A program made the position numbers and the translations under genes. From contig NZ_VTHK01000029.1 in the NCBI RefSeq assembly GCF_009765355.1, positions 62,001-126,000 on the forward strand: a stretch of DNA of 64,000 bases, written 5' to 3'. The DNA is from Amycolatopsis anabasis (lineage in GTDB: Bacteria; Actinomycetota; Actinomycetes; Mycobacteriales; Pseudonocardiaceae). Below the pieces are notes generated by a model, which was given only the letters and a program-made list of their open reading frames with translations, made no database searches and was not told where the DNA came from. Shown one piece after another: positions 52,743 through 59,802 of the stretch. Positions within the stretch are counted from its first letter, which is position 1, and the number at the start of each line of letters is the position of its first letter.

Positions 52743-53345
52743 TCAAAGGGGGTCGCCGAACAGCCGTGCCAGGTGGCTCTCCAGCAGCTCGACCGTCTCG
52801 TCCGCGGTGTGGACGCCCAGGTGGAAGTTGCCACGCAGCCCGTCGGCGAGGCCGATCAGCAGGGCCGCCTCGGTGCGCGGATCGCGGTCGGCGGCGATGT
52901 CGCCGGACTGGATGGCGAGCGCGACCGCTCCTTCTAGCACCGAGCGCAGGGCGTTCACCTGCCGGCGCGCGTAGTCGCGCAGGGTTTCGTTGCGCGCGGC
53001 CTCGAGCTGGAAGCTGATGTTCATCAGGCTGCCGGCCTTGGCCTTGTCGTCGACCGGCAGCATCTCCAGGGCGATGGCGCGGAGCCGGGCGCGCGGCTCC
53101 GGATCGGCGAACGTGAGCATCCGCTGGGCGACGCGCTCGACGTTCTTCTGGCTGATGAACTCCATGGCGAACAGCAGCATCTCGTCCCGGCTGGCGAAGT
53201 AGTGCTGCAGCTGGCCCAGCGAGATCCCCGCTTCGGTGGCGACCTCGCGCAGGCTGACCCGGTCCAGGCCGCGGGCCTGGGCGACGCGCCACAGCGCCTT
53301 CGCGATCAGGGTCCGCCGCGCTTCGTGGTCCACCTGCTTCGGCAT
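52743..53345 (-). CDS. TetR/AcrR family regulator
   Basis: A 200-residue TetR protein: helix-turn-helix at about residues 30-55 (SLREVATEAGISLGQLQHYF) and a BetI-type C-terminal domain (PRTEAALLIGLADGLRGNFHLG). It is divergent from the membrane protein at 53444. Likely operators lie on both sides: 52709-52727 and the direct repeat at 53366-53408. Confidence 0.87.
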   Translation of the reverse strand: MPKQVDHEARRTLIAKALWRVAQARGLDRVSLREVATEAGISLGQLQHYFASRDEMLLFAMEFISQKNVERVAQRMLTFADPEPRARLRAIALEMLPVDDKAKAGSLMNISFQLEAARNETLRDYARRQVNALRSVLEGAVALAIQSGDIAADRDPRTEAALLIGLADGLRGNFHLGVHTADETVELLESHLARLFGDPL

Positions 53346-53365
53346 GGTCCGCTCCCCAGGTAGGT

Positions 53366-53408
53366 TCCAATACTTTTGACTTAGTATACGTGATCCAATA
53401 CGGTTGAC
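53366..53408. promoter_or_regulatory. Divergent promoter/operator between tetR and the membrane protein
   Basis: A direct repeat TCCAATACTTTTGAC / TCCAATACGGTTGAC starts at about 53367 and 53393 (26 bp apart). The first copy runs into the dyad ATACT-N8-AGTAT. TTGACT followed after 17 bases by TACGGT could be the -35/-10 pair for the membrane protein. Coordinates are accurate to a base or two. Confidence 0.5.
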
Positions 53409-53443
53409 CTGTAACGAACGTCGAGTACGAGCAGGGGAGACCG

Positions 53444-54022
53444 ATGAGCCCGTTCCTGTCCGCGTTGATTACCTCGGTGACGGTGCTGGCCGTCGTGCTG
53501 ATCGGTGACCTCGGCCGCCGGCGGGTCACCGCGTGGCGGTTGCTGCGCCCGCTGCTCGCGGTCGCCGTGGTGGTCGCGATCTTCGTGCGGAGCTTTCCGC
53601 ATGACGGCAACGACGTCGCGCTCCAGGTGATCGGGGTGGCCGCCGGGCTCGCGCTCGGGGCGATCGGCGGATGCATGCTCCGCGTGGGGGCGGACCGGGA
53701 AGCGGGTGTCTATACGATCGGCGGCGCGGGATACGCGTCCTTCTGGATCGCGGTGTTCGCCGCTCGGCTCGCCTTCACCTACGGCAGCGAGCACTGGTTC
53801 CCCGAAGCGCTGGTCCGGTTCTGCGTCGACTACGAGATCAGCGGCGCGGACCCGATCACCAATGCCCTGGTCTTCATGGCCCTGGCCATGGTGCTCGCCC
53901 GGACCGGGGTGATCCTGCTCCGCCGGAGCCGGGTCTCCGGCCGAGCCGCCGATCGTGCTCTCGATGTCTCGATGGCGGAGGAATTCCCGCGGTTCAAGAT
54001 CGAATCGGCGACGCGATCCTAG
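53444..54022 (+). CDS. Integral membrane protein, function unknown
   Basis: A 192-residue protein with five to six hydrophobic segments (from FLSALITSVTVLAVVLIGDL to NALVFMALAMVLARTGVILL) and a basic C-terminal tail. It resembles DUF1453/CcdC-like small membrane proteins only in topology. AGGGGAGA precedes ATG 53444. It is upstream of the encapsulin gene by 314 bases and on the same strand; a link is not shown. Confidence 0.75.
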   Translation: MSPFLSALITSVTVLAVVLIGDLGRRRVTAWRLLRPLLAVAVVVAIFVRSFPHDGNDVALQVIGVAAGLALGAIGGCMLRVGADREAGVYTIGGAGYASFWIAVFAARLAFTYGSEHWFPEALVRFCVDYEISGADPITNALVFMALAMVLARTGVILLRRSRVSGRAADRALDVSMAEEFPRFKIESATRS

Positions 54023-54336
54023 TCCTGGAAATCGCCGGCCGGGTGGCCTTCACTGAAAACGACCAGCGATTTCCGGGGTCAACCACACCCCCGGGTGAGG
54101 TTTTCCGCGGCGGTCTACCCGCAGTCGCGGGACGGCGGGATTCAGGTGACAAAAGCGGGCCGGGGCCATGGCACGTTCAGGCGACTGCGTATTCGCGGGC
54201 TCCGGTGCTAGCGTCGGTTCGCGAAGGCGGAAAACGATCAAGCTATCCGGAAATCGACCCTCTCGGAAATGATCTCTATTTCCGTTACCTCTCATTCAAC
54301 GTGCGGAATGACAAGCACGGATTGGTGGTGCGTGCG
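54023..54336 (+). promoter_or_regulatory. Encapsulin promoter region with a perfect dyad
   Basis: This 314-base gap has lower GC than the genes around it. The clearest element is CGGAAAT-GATCTCT-ATTTCCG at 54264-54284 (7-base perfect arms), 52 bases before the chosen shell start. A half-site CCGGAAATCG lies at 54248-54257. I see no strong -35/-10 pair. No other gene is evident. Confidence 0.5.
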
Positions 54337-55749
54337 GTGACCGTAACCGAGTCCGAACGCGACGTGGAGAATGGACGGTCGCAACAAAGTCTGGCCACCG
54401 CGGCGGCCCGGAATCTGACGACGACGACCAAATCGGAACCCCAGATGCAGGGGATCTCGTCCCGGTGGCTGCTGCGGTTGCTGCCGTGGGTGGAGGCATC
54501 CGGCGGGACGTACCGGGTGAACCGGCGGCTCAGTTACACGGTCGGCGACGGGCGCGTGACGTTCACCAATGTCGGCGCCGAGGTGCGGGTCATTCCGCAA
54601 GAGCTGTGCGAACTGGCCATGCTGCGCGGGTTCGACGACGAGGAGGTGCTGGCGGCCCTGGCCGACCGGTTCGTGCAGCAGGAGTACCAGCCGGGGGACG
54701 TGGTCATCACCCGGGGGCAGCCCGCCGACGAGATCTTCCTCATCGCGCACGGCAAGGCGAACCGGATCGGCACCGGGGAGTACGGCGACCAGACCGTGCT
54801 CGAGGTGCTGGCCGACGGCTCCCATTTCCACTACGGAGTCCTGCTGGAAGACGACGACTACTGGGAATACACCGTCAAAGCGGTCACTCCGTGCACGATG
54901 CTCAAGCTTTCCCAGGACGAGTTCGAGCAAGTCGTCGACCGGTCCGAAACGCTGCGCGCGCATCTGGCGCGGTTCCGATCGGGTGCGCTGCAGCCGCGGA
55001 ACGAAGCAGGTGAGGCGGAGATCGAACTGTCGTCCGGGCACGAAGGTGAGGCGGAACTGCCGGGCACGTTCGTCGACTACGAGGCCGCGCCGCGGGAGTA
55101 CGAGCTGAGTGTGGCGCAGACCGTGCTGCGGGTGCACAGCCGGGTGGCCGATCTGTACAACGACCCGATGAACCAGTCGGAACAGCAACTCCGGCTGACC
55201 ATCGAGGCGTTGCGGGAACGCCAGGAGTACGAGCTGGTCAACAACCGAGGGTTCGGCCTGCTGCACAACGCCGATCTGGCGCAGCGCATCCCCACGCGCA
55301 CCGGCCCGCCGACTCCGGACGACCTGGACGAGCTGCTGTCCCTGGTATGGAAGGAACCGGCCTTCTTCCTCGCGCATCCCCGTGCGATCGCGGCGTTCGC
55401 CCGGGAATGCAACCGCCGGGGCGTCTATCCACAGGGGACGGAATACCAGGGGCATCGTGTGCCCGCCTGGCGCGGAATACCCATTTTCCCGTGCGGCAAG
55501 ATCGGGGTGAGCGAAACCCGGACGACGTCGATCATGCTGCTGCGCACGGGCGCCGATAACCAAGGCGTCGTCGGATTGCGGCAAACCGGACTTCCGGAAG
55601 AATACCAGCCCGGCCTTAATGTCCGATTGATGGGCATAAACGACCAGGCGATCATCTCCTACCTGGTGAGTGCCTACTATTCGGCCGCGGTACTCGTGCC
55701 GGATGCGCTCGCCATTCTGGAGAATGTCGAACTCGGCCGGGAAGAATAG
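54337..55749 (+). CDS. Family 2B encapsulin nanocompartment shell protein (with cNMP-binding-like insertion)
   Basis: A 470-residue HK97-fold shell protein. The N terminus QQSLATAAARNLTTTTKSEP and QMQGISSRWLLRLLPWVE is diagnostic of family 2 encapsulins (EshA/SrpI relatives). Residues about 98-210 form an inserted cyclic-nucleotide-binding-like domain (YQPGDVVITRGQPADEIFLI), which makes it subtype 2B. The rest is the P- and A-domains: GFGLLHNADLAQRI, FFLAHPRAIAAFARECNRRG, IFPCGKIGV, MLLRTGADNQGVVGL and YYSAAVLVPDALAIL. The canonical cNMP phosphate motif (G-E-x-x-L...R-x-A) is replaced by YGVLLEDDDYWEYTVKA, so ligand binding may be lost or changed. GTG 54337 (VTVTESERD) matches relatives; GTG 54325, 54328 and 54301 are alternatives. 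The shell would package cargo made by the adjacent gene. Confidence 0.92.
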   Translation: MTVTESERDVENGRSQQSLATAAARNLTTTTKSEPQMQGISSRWLLRLLPWVEASGGTYRVNRRLSYTVGDGRVTFTNVGAEVRVIPQELCELAMLRGFDDEEVLAALADRFVQQEYQPGDVVITRGQPADEIFLIAHGKANRIGTGEYGDQTVLEVLADGSHFHYGVLLEDDDYWEYTVKAVTPCTMLKLSQDEFEQVVDRSETLRAHLARFRSGALQPRNEAGEAEIELSSGHEGEAELPGTFVDYEAAPREYELSVAQTVLRVHSRVADLYNDPMNQSEQQLRLTIEALRERQEYELVNNRGFGLLHNADLAQRIPTRTGPPTPDDLDELLSLVWKEPAFFLAHPRAIAAFARECNRRGVYPQGTEYQGHRVPAWRGIPIFPCGKIGVSETRTTSIMLLRTGADNQGVVGLRQTGLPEEYQPGLNVRLMGINDQAIISYLVSAYYSAAVLVPDALAILENVELGREE

Positions 55750-55776
55750 CCCTTTTGACGATTGACGGAGTGCATT

Positions 55777-55815
55777 GTGACGAATTTGGCGGCCACGACC
55801 GACGAGGCCGGTTGA
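55777..55815 (+). other. 12-codon upstream reading frame before the cargo gene
   Basis: GTG 55777 has the best ribosome site of the region (ACGGAG, 6 bases upstream) but its frame (MTNLAATTDEAG) stops at 55815. The cargo ATG follows five bases later in another frame (TGAGCCGATG). It is either a leader that couples translation or the broken original start of the cargo gene. Confidence 0.45.
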
Positions 55816-55819
55816 GCCG

Positions 55820-56566
55820 ATGGCGGACACCGAGGTGCGCGCGCAGGGCAGGTCCACTCGAGAGGTGCTTTCCCGCAGCCGGGCGCTGGTCGACCCCGCC
55901 CTCCGTGCGGCGGTCGGCGGTTTGCCGGAGTCGACGCGGCGGGTGGCCGGGTACCAGTTCGGCTGGTGGGACGAGCACGGCCGGGGCGCCCGGCCCCGCG
56001 ACGACGAGTCCGCGCGGCCCGCCCTGGTGCTGCTCGCCGCCGAAGCCATCGGCGGAGTACCGGCGGACGCGGTACCGGCGGCGGTCGCGATCGAACTGGC
56101 CCATACCGCGTTGCGGCTGCACGGCGAGGTGATCGCCGGCGATCCGCCGGAGGGCGCCTGCGGCGCGTTCGGCGCCGGACGGGTGATCCTCACCGGTGGT
56201 GCGGTGCTCACGCTGGCCTTCGACGTGCTGGCCACCGGCGCGCGGGCGGCCGTCGCCACCGGGACCCGGATGTTGAGCGCCGCGGTCCAGGAAACGGGCG
56301 AACTGGATGCTCGGCGAGCCGATGCCCTGCTCGGGTGCGCGTGTGCCCTCGGCGCGGTGTTCGGCGGCGGCCGCCCGGCCCAGATCGCGCGGTTGCGCGG
56401 TTTCGGCGAGCGGTTGACACGGGCCGGCGCGGAGTCCGCCGCCGACCATCTCGCGGGCGCACTCCGGCACCTCGCCGAGGCGGAACCCGTTCCGCGGGCG
56501 GCCGCCGAACTCGGCGCGCTGGCCGTGGTGCTCGCGGCCGCGGGCTCGGGGCCCGGCGATTCCTGA
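55820..56566 (+). CDS. Degenerate polyprenyl transferase-like encapsulin cargo homologue
   Basis: A 248-residue protein aligned by motif to the polyprenyl transferases that accompany family 2B encapsulins: SRALVDPALRAAVGGLPES, RVAGYQFGWWDEHG, SARPALVLLAAEAIGG and LGCACALGAVFGGG are conserved. The first Asp-rich motif (usually LLHDDVMD) reads RLHGEVIA at residues 99-106. The usual GDAL is GGAV at 126-129. The second DDxxD region is missing; RAGAESAADHLAGALRHL stands in its place. The protein is also about 90 residues shorter than active members. It should lack prenyl transfer activity. The disordered N-terminal extension thought to target family 2 cargo is short here. It could be a decaying gene, a scaffold, or a new non-prenyl function inside the shell. 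Confidence 0.78.
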   Translation: MADTEVRAQGRSTREVLSRSRALVDPALRAAVGGLPESTRRVAGYQFGWWDEHGRGARPRDDESARPALVLLAAEAIGGVPADAVPAAVAIELAHTALRLHGEVIAGDPPEGACGAFGAGRVILTGGAVLTLAFDVLATGARAAVATGTRMLSAAVQETGELDARRADALLGCACALGAVFGGGRPAQIARLRGFGERLTRAGAESAADHLAGALRHLAEAEPVPRAAAELGALAVVLAAAGSGPGDS

Positions 56567-56570
56567 CGGA

Positions 56571-56583
56571 TATAGTTCTGCCA
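56571..56583 (+). promoter_or_regulatory. Leaderless promoter of the IclR gene
   Basis: TATAGT at 56571-56576 lies exactly six bases before ATG 56583, with no ribosome site, so transcription probably starts at the A of the start codon. Confidence 0.5.
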
Positions 56584-57362
56584 TGCAGACACCAGGTTCG
56601 GCGCGGCCGGTGCCGCAGTATCCGATCGAATCGGTCGATCGCGCGCTGCGGCTGTTGCTGATGTTCCGGGCCAGCCGCGAGATCCGGCTGTCGGACGCGC
56701 GCGACGCGCTGGAGGTCGGGCAGTCGACGGCGCACCGGCTGATGGCGATGCTGGTGTACCACGGTTTCGTCGACCAGGATCCGGTCAGCCGGGTCTACCG
56801 GGCCGGGCCGGCGCTGGTCGACATCGGGCTCTCGGTGGTGCGGCAGATGGATGTGCGCGCACTGGCCCGCCCGGTCCTGGAATGGCTCGCCGGTGAGACG
56901 GACGAGACCGTGCACCTCGGCGTGCTCGAGGCCGGTCAGGTGCGCTTCGTCGATGTGGTGGAAAGCGAACGCGCGCTGCGGGTCAGCGGCCGGGTGGGGC
57001 GCCTGCTGCCCGCGCACGCGACCAGCCTCGGCAAGGCGATGCTCGCCCAGTTGCCCGCGGACAAGGTGCGGGAGCTCTATCCTGGCGAGTCGCTCGAGCC
57101 GGTGACCGGGAAGACGATGACCGAGCGGTCGGCGCTGCTCGCCGAACTCGCCCGGGTGCGCAAACGCGGCTACGCGGTCAACGCCGGGGAGAGCGAGGAC
57201 GGGGTCAGTTCGGTCGGGATCGCGCTGACCGGCCCGGGCGGCGCGGTGGTCGGCGGGTTGAGCGTCGGCGCGCCGAGCAACCGGATGACCAGGCAGCACC
57301 GGGAACGTTACGGCGCGCTGCTGGCCGAAGCGCGCGACCGGCTCGCCCACTCCTTCGGATAG
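56583..57362 (+). CDS. IclR family regulator
   Basis: A 259-residue IclR protein. The start YPIESVDRALRLLLMF and helix-turn-helix LSDARDALEVGQSTAHRLMAML are followed by an effector domain (HATSLGKAMLAQL, RGYAVNAGESEDGVSSVG). It resembles the gentisate IclR at 60043 in sequence. Directly after its stop lies a 15-bp dyad (57366-57380) and the remnant of an aldehyde dehydrogenase gene, which suggests that its target operon has been lost. Confidence 0.88.
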   Translation: MQTPGSARPVPQYPIESVDRALRLLLMFRASREIRLSDARDALEVGQSTAHRLMAMLVYHGFVDQDPVSRVYRAGPALVDIGLSVVRQMDVRALARPVLEWLAGETDETVHLGVLEAGQVRFVDVVESERALRVSGRVGRLLPAHATSLGKAMLAQLPADKVRELYPGESLEPVTGKTMTERSALLAELARVRKRGYAVNAGESEDGVSSVGIALTGPGGAVVGGLSVGAPSNRMTRQHRERYGALLAEARDRLAHSFG

Positions 57363-57365
57363 GGC

Positions 57366-57380
57366 TTCTGCTAGGCAGAA
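57366..57380. promoter_or_regulatory. Dyad between IclR and the dehydrogenase remnant
   Basis: TTCTGC-TAG-GCAGAA, a perfect 6-base dyad four bases after the IclR stop. Either a short terminator or the IclR operator of a lost promoter. TTCTGC half-sites also occur at 56576-56581 (in the leaderless promoter) and near the gentisate IclR. Confidence 0.4.
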
Positions 57381-57423
57381 CTCGGGTCTGTCTCACTCGG
57401 CCGGGTGCGCTCAAGGTGAGCCC

Positions 57424-57549
57424 ATGGCCGTAGCACAAGATCCGTCCATTCCGGACAACGTTGCCAAGCTGCTGGACCGGGACTGTGCGCTGGAGGCGGG
57501 CTTCACCTGGATCAACGGTTCGTCCCGGCATTTCCCGAACGTGCTCTAG
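57424..57549 (+). pseudogene. Aldehyde dehydrogenase remnant
   Basis: A 41-codon frame starts with ATG 57424 after AAGGTGAG and contains ALEAGFTWINGSSRHFPNV, the near-C-terminal strand of NAD-dependent aldehyde dehydrogenases (usually followed by PFGGxKxSGxGRE). A stop interrupts it exactly where PFGG should begin. The N-terminal 400 residues and the rest of the C terminus are absent. The stop shares CTAG with the convergent nitroreductase-type gene. Confidence 0.6.
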
Positions 57550-58022
57550 CGGGCGGCCAACCGGATGAACGGCAGTTCCCGCCCGACGGCGCGGTAGTCG
57601 TCCAGCGAACCGTCCACTTCGAACCCCATGAACCGGACGAGCCGCCGGGCCGCCCGGGGATGGCGGGGCGCGTAGTACGCCAGGTACTCGCCGCCCTCCT
57701 CGGCGCCGAGCGGGACCGCGGTGACCCGCTTGTCGCGCGGGCCCACCCGGATCGTGGTCTCCGGTGTCTTGAGCAGGTTCCGATACCAGTCGGCGTTCGG
57801 GCCGAAGCCCGAGCACACCACGTAGCTGCCGTCCGCGCGGTCGTGCTCGACGACCTCGATCACGGCCTCCCGGGGTTTGCCGGAAACCCGGCCGAGGTGG
57901 CGGAGCAGCAGCAACCGGCCGCCGAACAGCCAGCCGAGCCGGAGCCGGTAGAGGTGGATCGGGGCGCGGAACAGGAACCGGCGCCATCCGGTCGGCGGGG
58001 CCGGTCGTCCGATGAACTTCAT
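57546..58022 (-). CDS. Deazaflavin (F420)-dependent nitroreductase family protein
   Basis: A 158-residue Ddn/PNPOx-like protein: LLLLRHLGRVSGKPREAVIEVVEHD, YVVCSGFGPNADWYRNLL and YLAYYAPRHPRAARRLV are family motifs for F420H2-dependent reductases. ATG 58022 follows AAAGGACAG. It lies 14 bases after the FAD monooxygenase, in one operon with the TetR gene. Confidence 0.88.
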   Translation of the reverse strand: MKFIGRPAPPTGWRRFLFRAPIHLYRLRLGWLFGGRLLLLRHLGRVSGKPREAVIEVVEHDRADGSYVVCSGFGPNADWYRNLLKTPETTIRVGPRDKRVTAVPLGAEEGGEYLAYYAPRHPRAARRLVRFMGFEVDGSLDDYRAVGRELPFIRLAAR

Positions 58023-58036
58023 CGCTATCTGTCCTT

Positions 58037-59197
58037 TCAGGACGGTGGAAGGATGCTGGTGGTGTCGCCGTAGCCGAGCCGCAGCAGACCGGCGAGCGGC
58101 TGGTGCAGTAGTGCCCGGGCGCCCAGCCGCTGCGCGGCCAGCCCGGCGCGGCTGGCGGGCGCCACGGCCTTGGCGAACCCGCGGGCGCGCCGCTGTCTTC
58201 GCACGACGGGCGGGCGCACGCGGCGTTCGTACGCGGCGAAGGCGGCCCCGGGATCGGTGTGGTCGCGCAGCGCCTCGGCGAGGAGGTAACCACCGGCCAT
58301 CGCCAGGGACGCGCCCTGCGCGCTGGCCATGGTCATCGCCCCGCACGCGTCGCCGATCAGCGCGACCCGGCCGCGGTACCAGGTCGGCAGGTGGATCTGG
58401 GTGAGGGTGTCCATGAAGATCTCGTCCTCCGGCGCGGCCGCGCACAGCTGGGGCACGAGCCAGCCCATGCCCCCGAGCGCCGCGCGCAGCTTCGCGGGCC
58501 GCTCCGCGCGCGGGACGTGGCGGTCGTCCGAGCGGAAGACGAACAACGCCACCGCCTCGCCAGGCACCCCGGTGCCGTACAGCGCGGCCAACCGGCCGGG
58601 TTCGTTGTAGTGCGTGCGCACCGGTCCGAGCCGGTAGACGTCCTCGACCGGGTAGCACGCGAGGAGGTAACCCAGGTTCCGGGCGAACTGCCGTTCGGGA
58701 CCGAAAACCAGCTCGCGGGTCTTCGAATGCACCCCGTCCGCGCCGATCAGCAGATCGAAGCTTTCCTCGGCGCCGTCGGCGAAAACGACGTCCACCCCGG
58801 TGCCGTGCTGCCGTATCCCGGCGATCCGGCTGTCGTAGCGGATTTCCACCTCGTCCCGCACGAGTTCGGTGAGCGCCTCGTCGAGCGTGCTGTGCAGCAG
58901 CGCGAGGTAGGGACCCCGGATGATCTGTTCCAGCAGCCGCCGCTCCAACCGTGCGCTCACCCGGCCGTTCCCGTCCACGTAGGCGATCGACTTGGCCGGA
59001 ACCTGCCGGTCCACCAGCTGATCGACGATGCCCATCCGCGACGCCACGTCGTACCCGGAGCCGAAGAAGTCGATGCCGTAACCGCCGTAGCTGCCGTGCG
59101 GTGTCCGCTCGACGACGACCGGGGTGTGGCCGTGGCGGTTCAGCCAGTAGGCGAGGGTCAGCCCGGAGACACCGCCGCCGGAAACGAGAATCCTCAT
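58037..59197 (-). CDS. FAD-dependent monooxygenase (TetX/PHBH-like)
   Basis: A 386-residue group A flavin monooxygenase: GGGVSGLTLAYWLNRHG (ADP-binding), LLIGADGVHSKTRELVF (DG motif) and GRVALIGDACGAMTMASAQGASLAMAGGYLLA (GD motif). It probably hydroxylates an aromatic or polyketide-like compound, or an antibiotic. Its ATG overlaps the TetR stop by four bases, so the regulator likely senses the substrate. Confidence 0.9.
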   Translation of the reverse strand: MRILVSGGGVSGLTLAYWLNRHGHTPVVVERTPHGSYGGYGIDFFGSGYDVASRMGIVDQLVDRQVPAKSIAYVDGNGRVSARLERRLLEQIIRGPYLALLHSTLDEALTELVRDEVEIRYDSRIAGIRQHGTGVDVVFADGAEESFDLLIGADGVHSKTRELVFGPERQFARNLGYLLACYPVEDVYRLGPVRTHYNEPGRLAALYGTGVPGEAVALFVFRSDDRHVPRAERPAKLRAALGGMGWLVPQLCAAAPEDEIFMDTLTQIHLPTWYRGRVALIGDACGAMTMASAQGASLAMAGGYLLAEALRDHTDPGAAFAAYERRVRPPVVRRQRRARGFAKAVAPASRAGLAAQRLGARALLHQPLAGLLRLGYGDTTSILPPS

Positions 59198-59787
59198 GCC
59201 GCTCCTCCGATCGCCTGCTCCAGCGCGTCCAGTGCGGCGTCGACTCCCAGCTCGTCGTCGAGCATCAGGTGCATCGTGAGCCCGTCGATCAGGGCCGCCA
59301 CGAGCGTCGCCATCCCGGCCCGCCGATCCGGTGACCAGCGCGGGTGCAGGCGCGCCAGCCAGGCCGCGATCTGCTCGCGCGCCTCGCGGAGCCCGTCGCG
59401 CAAGGCCCCGCCGAGTTCCGGGTCGCGCATGGCCCCGGCGAGCAGTTCGACGGCGAGGCGCTGGACCTTCTCATCGGCCGTCGCCTCCCGCACCCCGCGG
59501 CGCAACGCCTCCAGCGCGGCCGCCGAGTCCGCCGCGGCGAGGAGGCTCTCCACGGCCGGGGCGGCCACGGCGTCCCCCGCCTTCCGCGCGATGGCCGCGT
59601 GCAGCCCGGGAAGCCCGCCGAAGTGGTAGTGGATCAACCCGGTGTTGGCCGCACCCCGTTCGGCGACCGCGCGCGTGGTGACGGCCGGCCACCCACCCTC
59701 GGCGAGCAACTCGACACCCGCCTCGATCAACTGCTCCCGCCGCCGCTGCCCCCGCCCCGAACTTGGCCGCTCGACTAACTTACTCAT
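59194..59787 (-). CDS. TetR family regulator of the monooxygenase operon
   Basis: A 197-residue TetR protein: VTTRAVAERGAANTGLIHYHFG helix-turn-helix, then a ligand domain ending EQAIGGAA. ATG 59787 has no ribosome site but a TATGTT -10 element (59799-59794) exactly six bases upstream, so it is probably leaderless. The frame stays open upstream through the 21-bp repeats as heptapeptides, which I regard as noncoding. Confidence 0.87.
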   Translation of the reverse strand: MSKLVERPSSGRGQRRREQLIEAGVELLAEGGWPAVTTRAVAERGAANTGLIHYHFGGLPGLHAAIARKAGDAVAAPAVESLLAAADSAAALEALRRGVREATADEKVQRLAVELLAGAMRDPELGGALRDGLREAREQIAAWLARLHPRWSPDRRAGMATLVAALIDGLTMHLMLDDELGVDAALDALEQAIGGAA

Positions 59788-59802
59788 ACGGCCAACATAC
59801 AC

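Noticed and set aside
53444..54022. Membrane protein as part of the encapsulin system
   Set aside because: It is separated by 314 bases with its own promoter signals and has no known link to family 2B shells.
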